Assembly: GCA_028829895.1 (NCBI GenBank)
Contig: JALGAQ010000010.1
Span: 455,783 to 519,782 of the forward strand
Reading direction: 5' to 3'
Length of the DNA stretch: 64,000 nt
Origin: Sinotaia quadrata
Taxonomy: Eukaryota; Mollusca; Gastropoda; Architaenioglossa; Viviparidae
Shown here: piece by piece, positions 13,660 to 24,300 of the stretch
How positions within the stretch are numbered: position 1 is the first letter of the stretch
Layout: each line of letters begins with the position of its first letter
Translations under genes and position numbers: made by a program
The notes under the pieces: model-generated
The model's database searches: none
What the model was told of the DNA's origin: nothing
The model's input: the letters and a program-made list of their open reading frames with translations, nothing else

Positions 13660-13815
13660 CCTACCAGTTACACTGTCATGCCTGGATAGGTAAATAGCTC
13701 ACCACCCACTCCAGACACACTGTCCTGCCTTGATAAGTATATAGCTTGATCCCATCACACCAAATAATCAGGTAAATAGCTCTACGCCAGACCTGTCATT
13801 CCCAGACAAGTAAGT
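13660..13815. repeat. Degenerate ~60 bp tandem repeat
   Basis: Three to four loose copies of a unit containing CACTGTCMTGCCT followed by RATARGTAWATAGCT. It follows an open frame (13351-13587) that I do not recognise as any protein family. Confidence 0.45.
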
Positions 13816-13827
13816 TGATGGAATTTA

Positions 13828-14329
13828 AAGACCAAGTGAAAAGAAATTTTTGTGAACCATGCAAATGAGCTCAATTGTTGTTCTGATAATGTATATACAT
13901 TTTCATTGTCATAGTCCCAATGGATATTGCAATAAAGATACATAATCAAAATAATGTATTTCTGTGAGATTTTTTTATATCAACAGATACAAATGACCTT
14001 AATTACAAATACAGAGGACTACAAAACCACCCTTTTACGCTGAAAATATGACACTTGACAAAAGGAAACTGGGCTCTGCATGTGCTATTGCAGCCTTAAT
14101 TGCAAGTTGAACAAAGAAACAATCTTGAATGGACATAAAATGGCCCAGACCATTTTAGCCAATTTGTGCCGATTTTGTGCATGATCGAGAGCTTTGGTTG
14201 CTATTCTACATTTAACCTTTATAAAAATTGCTGGCTACTTAAATTAGCCAAGATGTTTAGAAATGATGACATGCTGAAATATCTCATTATCTGGTTTTTG
14301 TAAATATATATGTTTGAAGTGGATTCCTT
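13828..14329 (+). repeat. Dispersed repeat R1, copy 1
   Basis: About 500 bp similar along its length, same strand, to 25740-26192. Shared anchors in order: AACCATGCAMRWGAGCTCAA, GTCATAGTC...GATGGAT/AATGGAT then TTGCAAT, AGAGGAYT, ACAAAAATTGCT-type stretch with AGCCARGAT, and AGTGGATTCCT near the end. No open frame or terminal repeats seen, so the class is unknown. Confidence 0.7.
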
Positions 14330-15343
14330 TTTCTTTTCTTGACTTTTCAGCCAGCTCCTCTTGCAATAAAACTAACTCATGGAACAATAATAATAACAAT
14401 ATATAATAAAATTTTTTAGAACTTTTAATAATTATGTAAGCTAAGTGTCATATAGTACTAAAACATTTAGCAATACACAACTTACAAAACTAAATAAAAC
14501 ATTTATTAATAGTTAATACACAGTACCAATTAAATTTAAACACTGATTACAATACTAAATGTGTAGTAATACACATATTTTGATATATGTACAAAGAATA
14601 CACATTCAGAAATAAATTGATACCAGCGAAAAAGATATGTTTTAGGAATCTTGGACTAAGTTCAGTACATATAATTAAGTCTGACCTAAAAAGGAAGTTC
14701 ATTTTAGGTGGCAGAGCCCTATTATTCATCAACCATGTTTACTGACTCAAGTACATGTTTTCACTTAGTACTGCATTAGTAGCTTCTTATATTGGCTATA
14801 TAGGCCTATAATAAAATACTAAAATATTTACAAGAAATACATCTATCTTGGTGGAAAACATGACTACTGATAATTAATATTTACACATATACATTGTAAT
14901 TTATTAGAGAAAAAAATGAAGCGTTCGTGAATAAATTTATTTTAAAAACATAGTAAAACGTTTTATTTAGCCTACATTACTGATACTACTAGTACTTTAG
15001 ACTTAGTAGAATACTTCGAGATATGTTCTTCGTCGACACTACAAAGCACAAAATTTTCCAGCAATCACCGATTCTTCGAATTTACATATATAATAGTACC
15101 GAAATACTTAACTTGTTTAAATACTGTATATTCACTAAACAATATCAAAATGCACTACTATAGTATACTTCTATTACTATGCGTACTACTACTCTACTAG
15201 TAGTACTTTTTAGTACTAGAACTTTGTAGAAGCTATGTTCGTAGACCAATCAAGGACACATACCATGATTCCAATGGATTGAGTAGCATCCCTTGCCTCG
15301 TAGCGCGAAACTAACGTGCAACTGTACACACACTTTAAATAAC

Positions 15344-15349
15344 ATGGGT
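15344..15349 (+). CDS. NAA40: NAA40 coding exon 1 (Met-Gly only)
   Basis: ATG GGT is followed at once by a consensus donor GTAAGT. In phase 0 it joins exon 2, which starts AGA AAG, to give the conserved MGRKS start of NAA40. Only two codons precede a 2.4 kb intron. The assignment rests on this exact fit of Met-Gly, phase and donor; there is no other ATG-GG-donor candidate I found upstream. Confidence 0.8.
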
Positions 15350-18300
15350 GTAAGTTTTTTGTTTGTTTGTTTTTAAATCCTTAAAATGTTTTGTTATGAA
15401 TATGAGAAAATGTAGTTAGTGTTTGCTTTACGAATTAAAATGTCAATTCTCTGATTACAATAACTCTGCACTTTCGGAACAATAAGTGAAGAATTAATTA
15501 CGTGCTGTAAAACACACTTCACCTGTTTGTGTATCTGCAGTTTCAACCATTAATTCTCTTCGAATCATTATAACACAGATAGCATAATAATATTTTAAAA
15601 ATTAAGCCAGAATATTTATATTACCAACACTGCATATTAATGACTGATTCATCAGCTATTTGCTCAAACTTTTGCAGTATGCACGTCACATAATGATTTT
15701 TTTCACTGAGCGGTGGAGTGTTTGTGTGAATCAAGATCTGCTGTCCTGTAGGGCCTATATATTTCTGTTAATCACATCTCACATCCATTCGCTGTTATAT
15801 ACATGGTGGGCCAGAAATAGGTTTACAGTACTGATCGGATCATGGCATTTTATTTGTTCATTTATTTATTATTTCTTTTACTTTACAAATATTTATAACC
15901 ATTAATAATAATCATAATGTAATGAATTTCATGAAGTGTTTAACTTAGTAACGGGACCATATGAGGGACTACAAACATGAATGGCTTGAAAGAAATTAAA
16001 AGTGAAAAACAATACTGTATACATACATTTGGCCTACTCTGTATTATTAAATTATTTTTAAAAAAATATATTTTGTTCCTAACATTTTCATATAACTAAT
16101 AAGTAATATAAACTAAGTACACAACAATAAGCTATTCCTTCAGCCAGAGTGGGTGTTGATAATGTTTTCCCAAATTTTTGTTCATTAAAAATGCTGTTTG
16201 CAGTTATTTATGGATTCAGAATAATTCATTCATTTTTGTTGTCTCAAACAGCACAGTAGATTGGCCAGAATTCACAAAAACAAGAGTTACATATTATATA
16301 TCCTCTGTGTACCTTCATGCCTGACTTACAGATTACACAGAAAATATTACAGTAATAACTAAAAAAATATGAATAATATTAAATCAGAAATAATTTAATC
16401 ATGGTACAAGTATTTTTTTATATGACAATCACAGTGTACTTAAAGTATATTTTGTTTTTATTTTGAAAGTAGTAATTTCTTTGAGTAAATATATTTACAA
16501 TTTTTTAACCCAACACTTTTCATGATGTACTTATTTCCTACTCTATCACAGTATGTGTTTACTCTTTAGATTCCTTTGTTTTATCATATTTTAAAAGTAA
16601 TTTTAAGTAAATGTACTTCTTTTAAGATTAATTTTGTAATAAAAATATAAAACTGAGTTTATTTATAGAGCAGAGCTAAATGAATGAGTTCAAAATTTTG
16701 TAATTATGGACTAAAACTGTAATATATTCCTTTTCACTGTTCATTATTTTTTGCAATTAGATTTTGTTTTGTAATGTATAGAGGAATAGCATTCATTGAT
16801 GGCATAATTTGATAATAAGAGAGGGAAATTGCTTCAGAATGCCAATTATTTGGGGAGTGCTGTAGCAGGTCAGAATTTAAAGTTGTTTTTTTTCTTTTTT
16901 TTTTTGATAAAAAGACAGAAATGTGCTTTTACAGTCCCTCTGAAAGTGAAAGCAGATATTTCTTATACCAGTTATCAAAGTAATACCACTGAGCAGCAGA
17001 CAATCTGATATTGAAAGGACAAATTCATGCAAAGGATGACATAATACTTGCACAGATTTGAAATTTTTGTGGCACTGATTGCCCCTGAGTGCGGCAAACC
17101 TTTTTATGCCATCAGGGATAATATTAAAAATATTAATACTATAGCTTATTTGTTCTTAAATGTTCTATTGTTTCTGAGTGATGAGATGTGCATGTAAATA
17201 ATTAATAGTTGTTTGCTTGGATGCTATTGGTCAGATTCTACATGAAACTTTGAAAGTTGTGTTATTTTATATGTAGCTTGATACTGTTCTATTCATGTAC
17301 ACATGTCCATGTTACCCCAGTATATATAGGAAGGAATTTTGCTTTATACTCTTCAACTCATTGTACACACATTCTTATCAACTCGCTCTGTAGAAAGGAT
17401 TTTTGCCATGCATGAGAGTGTGAGGTGTCTTGCTTGACTCTAGCATACAGGTACAAGCACCTGTTAACCTAGGCAGAATGTTGCACATATTCAACATCTG
17501 TTTTCCTAAAATTTATATGCATACATACTGTTTAGTCTTAACTGACTCCTCCCACATATGCATGCAAAATTTAACTTCTGTATATTTGTACCTTTCTAAA
17601 TGGATGGCCCCTTCCCCTCCAATCCACACAAGCAATTATGAAACCACTCTCTTGGAACTTAATGGAATAAGTAATGTGTGTGTGTATTGAAAATATTTTA
17701 TATATATTTTGAATGCAAGGTTATGCAGTAAATGGTAACTTTCAATTGATTTTTTTTTTTCCCCAGAGAAAGTCTGCAAAATCAAAAGAAAAGAAACAAC
17801 GCAAAAAGGAGGTAAAAGTGATAGATTATAGAAATTGTTTGTACACTTTGTCTTTCATCTGTTATGGTTTCTTAATTGGTAAAAAACAGGGATATGAACT
17901 ATAATTAATTTAGCAAAATGCTTCCATTAGTTTCAAATTTATTGCACAACTAAACTGGCCATCATCATACTATTCTGACAGAGTTTAAACATTTTTCTTT
18001 ATCCAGTCCCTATGTCATTTGCTTTGATGACATTTACACACTGACACTGTTAACACCCTTGTTATCAGATAGTTAGCAGTGGTCTTTCAAACTGCTGTTA
18101 TTAAAACATCTTTTATAAAAGCAAACTCTTGGTTGTACTGTCACTGGCTTTAATCCATCTAAGATCCCTATTTTCTGAAGTTATTCTGTCACCTATCAAC
18201 CTTATCTCAGCACAGAATCAGTACTTGTGGAAGTTTGATCTTTCTTTGGATAATGGCAGGATTTCACTTCTCATCTGCTTCATCATTTTGCTGCTTTTGT

Positions 18301-21300
18301 CACAAGTGATCTTGACATGTTCTCTGTTCTATGGATGATGGCAAAAAAAATTCATTTCTTATTCTTCTTGATCTTTCTGCTGTTTTTGTCAGAAGTGACC
18401 TTGACATGTACTCTCTTCTGTGAATGATGGCAAATCATTTCTTAATCTTCTTGATCTTCCTGCTGTTTTTGTCACAAGTGACCTCGACATGTTCTGTGCT
18501 TGATGACAAGATTTCATTTCTTATTCTGCTTGATCTTTCTGCTGTTTTTGTCAAAGTGACCTTGACATGTTCTGTGCTTGATGACAAGATTTAATTTCTT
18601 AGTCTGCTTGATCTTCCTGCTCTTTTTGTCACAATTGACATTGATGTGTTCTGTGCTTGATGACAAGATTTCATTTCTTATTCTGCTATTTTTGTCACAA
18701 TTGACATTGATATGTTCTATTCTTGATGACAAGCATTTCTTATTCTGCTATTTTTGTCACAATTGACAATTGATCTGTTAATACATCATCTCAAGCATTA
18801 TCATATATGTTACAGGAAGACTCAGATAGTGCTCATTAGGAGTGATTATTATATTCTTATATATTATAATCTTTCCTCACTCACATACATTAAAATAATG
18901 ATCTGTTTGCATTTTTTTCTGAAGTTTGTATATGAGCTCCTAACTATTACTGCCTGTAATATCCTTAGGTGTTATATATGTAGTAAAATAGAACTAGAAG
19001 GTAGATAAGAATGAGATTTCTTGTTTTAAATAGTATTTACTTTCTTCTTATAATTTTCTTCCCTCAAGGAAAGTGCAAAGTATGCGCTCTCTGTGAAGAA
19101 AGTTGCAGATGCCAATGCTGTAAGTGTGTGCTACAAACTAAATAAACAAGTATAGAGGTATCCTACGTACATGATATTACATATTGCTATTTTTTAAACA
19201 TAACCCAGCCCAAGAATGTAATTTATTTTAATTTTTGTTTGTATGTCAAATTTTTGGGTTTTGTTTGTTTTTCATATTTTGCCGATTTTGCAAATAGACA
19301 ATTGTCTGTTGAAATATTGAGAGATCCTAGGAGGGAGTTGACAATGAGTTTTTCACTCTGAGCAAGAATCATACCAATGCCTCTTGAGTGAGAAACTAAG
19401 CCCTTTCCATTGTTATCGTCTTATGTTGCTATCATCACCTATGGCAAGTGTTTGTAGGATGTTCTTGGTCTACATTGATGAAATGTAGAATTCTGTAGCC
19501 ACACACTGCCCAATGGACATATTAAATTATCCTTAAGGATGATGTGACTTTCATTTACTATACTCATTTATTTCACCCAACATTACTGATTTCATTTATT
19601 TCACTTAACACTATTGATTTCACTTAACATTATTGATTTCATTTATTTCACTTAACACTGTTGATTTCACCTAACATTGTTGATTTCATTTATTTCACTT
19701 AACACTATTGATTTCATTTATTTCACCTAACAATATTCATTTCACTTAACACTATTGATTTCACTTAACAGTATTGATTTCATTTATTTCACTTAACACT
19801 ATTAATTTCACTTAACATTATTGATTTCATTTATTTCACCTAACAATATTCATTTCACTTAACACTATTGATTTCACTTATTGACATGGTTGACTTGGAT
19901 CACACCATCATTGACACATTCATTTATCACATTCATTTTCTGTTTATATCAGAGACCATTTTTGTGTGTGTACATATCAGGAGTTCCATGTTATTTACAT
20001 CAGACTTTTATATTTATTGATGAGACAAGGCACTTTTATTATAGGCACATTTTTTCTTCTTATGAAATTATGCACATACAAAATAAATAGCAAATGTTTG
20101 ACAACATCTACTACAGATCTACTGCATTTTATATTTTTTCCCTTCTATTTGTAATATATATAAAAATTCAACTATCTTGCAATATTTGCGTGTTACATGA
20201 TGGTTTCTTCTGGAGGGCTCTGACAGCTCATCTTTATATCAGCAAGACTAACTCTCTTCTGTGTCATTGATTGTTTAAAGTGTACTTTGGTAAATTTATT
20301 TTATTTATGTTTATCTTTTGTTAATACAGTTATTTTTGTGTATTGTATTGTGTATTTTGCATGTGCATTCTGTTATTTTATTATATTATCTTTTGTTATA
20401 TTTTGTTTTATATAGTTTATTTGTAAATATTTTCAGGCATTTAGATCTTAGATAAGGTTAAGCAGATTATAAATCATCTTTTATTAATTTATTATTATTA
20501 TTATTATATTTTGGCCTAATTTATTGGTATTATTAATTTTGCAAAAATATTCTTTTGGGTTTGGCCCAATATTTATCACTTTACTGTGGAATTTAACAGG
20601 TCCTAATCACTTTAGTATGTGCCACTTTAGTGTTTTTTTTAAAAAAATGTATGTTAGAATTGTTTTTATTAACATTCAGTTAATAATTATAATATGGGTT
20701 TTTATTAATGCATTATAATGCCAGATCTATGAGAGATTTTAAAATTCCACCCTAGAGTTATGGGTGTTATTTGAAAAATTCTGCCTACTGGTGAGCACAT
20801 TCTCCACCTGAGTTGTTTACTCCAAAAATATCATCATAAGCCGTGCCCAAGGTTGGGTCACATTGATATTGGCAACAAAGATAAAATTATTAAGTATAGA
20901 AATAAGGATAGGCAAATTTACTCTGCCACATAATGTTTTTTTTTCATTTTGGATAATAATACAAATAACAAGAACGAAATTTCTGTAAAAAGTCTCTCCT
21001 GATATTTGAATTTGAGTTCTTAATCATGTAACACTATTACTTTCATAATTCCTTTAACTGTTTTTATTTTTTTAAATGATAATTCAAATACTTAAAATCT
21101 TATTAATTTTAAAACCTTTTTCTCTTGAAAGGTTGAAGACCCACTTGCTCCATTTTCAGCCTTCAGAAAATATGACCGAAATGGGTGAGAATAATTAATA
21201 TTTCTTCTGATCAGAAATGAAATATGTCAAAAATGTGTTTTCATAGCTTCTCCCTGCCCAACCACCCCTACCCCAACTGCTTAATATTTCTTCTGTTCAG

Positions 21301-24300
21301 AAATGAAATATGTCAGAAAAGTGTTTTCATAGCTCCTCCCCGCCCAACCACCCATACTCCAACTGCATCATGAATGAAAATGTAAACACTTGTGCTTTAA
21401 CTACTGCAGGTGATATATAAAATAACATAACAAAAATAAAGTCAGAATATGTATCCTTTTAGTTTAGGCTACGAATGGGTAACCAGTTCTTAATTTACTG
21501 GTTAGGAAAATAATTAATTGGTTAAATGTTCAGACCTCATTGTCCATTTCTTCTGTTCCTTATTTTGTTGTCATTCACCAGCCCAAATGAAGTACAAATC
21601 TAACATTTACACTATTGTATGTATTGTAGAATAATAGTTCATCACATTGTAATATAGTAAAAAAATTAAAAGTGATAATTCTGTCATTTCTGAACCAAAA
21701 TTGGTAAAGCTTGCTGCATTATTTACATTCTAAATGAACTGATAGGAACTCGTTGGCATTGGCAAGTAAAGACTCACACATAAACCACTGTATTTAATTG
21801 CATTTTTAAATAAGGGAAATAACAGTATATACTTGTAAAATAAATCAGACTGCTGATATTTTAGAATACTGTAATAAGAATATATTGTTTTAGTTAAAAG
21901 AAATGCATTTTTAAAATCTTTTCCATTTATGTGAGATAAATCTGAAAATAAAATTGTCTGTTGTCACCAATTGTTCAGGCATAATTTGTTTTACACTTTA
22001 CAAACAAAATAACCACATATTTGAGTTCTTAATCATGTAACACTATTACTTTCATAATTCCTTTAACTGTTTTTATTTTTTAAATGATAATTCAAATAGA
22101 AGATATTTTTAAAGATCTAACTAATGCCCTAAATCTTCCCCACTCTTCTTAATCAAAAGTTTACAAAAATTATTTGTACTTTATGTTACTCTATTGTGAA
22201 TGCACATTGATCGTAACAGTCTTTGCAGAAAAACATAGATAAGTAGATCACTCAGTTATTTGTGACAAGATTCATGTGTATTTTTCATTACTTATGGGAT
22301 ATCAGCACTACAGCAATCAGAAATAGCTGATGGAAAATAATAATCTAATATAGGAAATTTACCAACTATCTAATGAAATATTTATATTTGTAATTACAAG
22401 TATTTTGCTTCGGAATAATTTTCTCCGAAATGTTTATAAAAACAACTTGTTTGATGTCATAAATTTTCACTAATGCTATCATTATATCAAATACCTAGAA
22501 ACTCAGTAATGACCAGAATTACCTAGTTAACTGATTGATTGGGGGAGGGGGTTGTTATGTTTTTAAAAGATTTCTTAGCACTATTCTCAGTATGTGGGTT
22601 TGTCTTCAACATATATATGTGTGTGTAACCTTTGGTGATTTGAGTGAAGGTTTTGACTTATATGTAGATTATGTTGTCAGTATATGTGTGACCTTTGGTG
22701 ATTTGAGTGAAGGTTTTGACTTATATGTAGATTATGTTGTCAGTATATGTGTGACCTTTGAGACGAAACGAGTGGATGATCTGGACAGAGACACAGTGGA
22801 GTGGGCTTTCCAGCTGACCAAGTCCAATATGCAGACTGTGTAAGTATAGCACACTTCTCATAAGTCCCATTCTGTCCACAGCCGAAGTATAGGATTTCTA
22901 AGTACCTAGTTCTTGTCTTATTCTGTCCACAGCCATTGTATAGGATTTCTAAGTACCAAGTTTTTAAGTCTTGTTCTGTCCACAGCCATAGTATAGGATT
23001 TCTAAGAACCTAGTTCTTGTCTTATTCTGTCCACAGCCATAGTATAGGATTTCTAACTGTCAAGTTTCTAAAGTCTTGGTCTATTTTGAGATGTAATATT
23101 GAATTTCTATCAAGTTTCTAAAGTGTCAGTCCACCCAGGGCCTCAGCATACATTTTCTTAGTATCACATTTCTAAAGTCCCGGTAAAACTTAAATCATAA
23201 TTTACATTCTTTAACCTAAAAATTGTCAGGTTGCATTGAGGCATGTTTTATCCTCAAGGTATGAAGAGAGTGAATTGGGATGGAAAGATCGAGACAAGCG
23301 AGAGGAGATGACTGACAGCCGAGCATGGTACTTGGTTGGAAGGGAGCAGGAAGGAAGACCAGTTGCATTCATCCATTTTCGCTTTGACATGGAAGGGGAA
23401 GAGGAAATTTTATACTGGTATGCATTGATGCATAGAGAACTAGGATCTTGAGATTTCAACTAGTTAAGTCAAATCAACATTTCACATATGTGTAAAATAT
23501 ATAAACATATATAAACAAACACACAACACACAAGTTTATAACTGTCACCATAATTTTTAAGTGACTTAATGTTGTTTAAAATTTTCTTTTGATGCTATCT
23601 CTTTAAGATTTTCATTCATGTCTTTTGTAGCTACGAGATCCAATTAATAAAGGAAGTGAGGCGAAAGGGACTTGGCAAGTTTATGATGCAGATTTTGGAA
23701 CTTATGGCACACAGGTAAGGAACCATTTACAGTATAGTTATATTTAACATTGGGGGTGGGTGGTACATTCTAAAGGTGGCACGTAAGCCCAAAATAATAT
23801 AGAGTTTGAATTACCTTTAATCAGCACATTTTGTAGGTTGAAGTTCATGTACTCTTGCAACTGATTGCTCTTCCGGCAGTCGAGACCCAGATGAAGTAGT
23901 TTTTTATTTGAGGACTGTGTAGTACGAAGAATACGTAGATTTCAACACAATAGAGTAATACTTTGGACAGTGACATATGTCCACTGAGAGAGACATGCAA
24001 TGGCATATGGTTGAATTCACATAAGTTCAATACAGTCAGATTTTTTGTTTCATAACATTTCCACTGAATGTCATCTTTTCTTATACACTGCATTCCATCC
24101 CATCATCATATGTGAATTTTTGGATAATAGAAATTGATTTCACGTAAATTATTTTTGTCTTAATTAATTTACCGCACTGTGTTCTTTGGACCTCTACAAG
24201 ATCCCTTCGAGTATCTAGTCTTTATAAACCTTTTTTTTTAAAGCATCTTCATGCAGGGCAAGGTGAAATAAAAGTCTTGTCTGGGGATCCCAAAAATATC

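Larger units (their letters stand above)
4462..15343. other. GALNT 3' flank and intergenic region; no gene recognised
   Basis: About 10.9 kb of AT-rich DNA. The first part must include the GALNT 3' UTR; an AATAAA at 5081-5086 is a possible polyadenylation signal, but such hexamers are frequent by chance here. The open frames are short, lack family motifs and have no good splice context. It contains a degenerate ~115 bp repeat (4560-4905), a ~45 bp minisatellite (5500-5880), a TC/TA microsatellite (8062-8097), an 11 bp perfect hairpin (10459-10484), degenerate ~60 bp repeats around 13660-13815, and a dispersed repeat copy (13828-14329). The last few hundred bases before 15344 should hold the NAA40 promoter and 5' UTR. 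Confidence 0.6.

Noticed and set aside
18514..18766. Repetitive open frames on both strands with recurring [14 protein letters not shown] or [13 protein letters not shown] units
   Set aside because: They are translations of the 78 bp minisatellite; openness follows from the repeat unit and the frames lie inside an NAA40 intron.
23226..23459. - strand frame opposite NAA40 exon 6
   Set aside because: Antisense shadow of a well-conserved exon.
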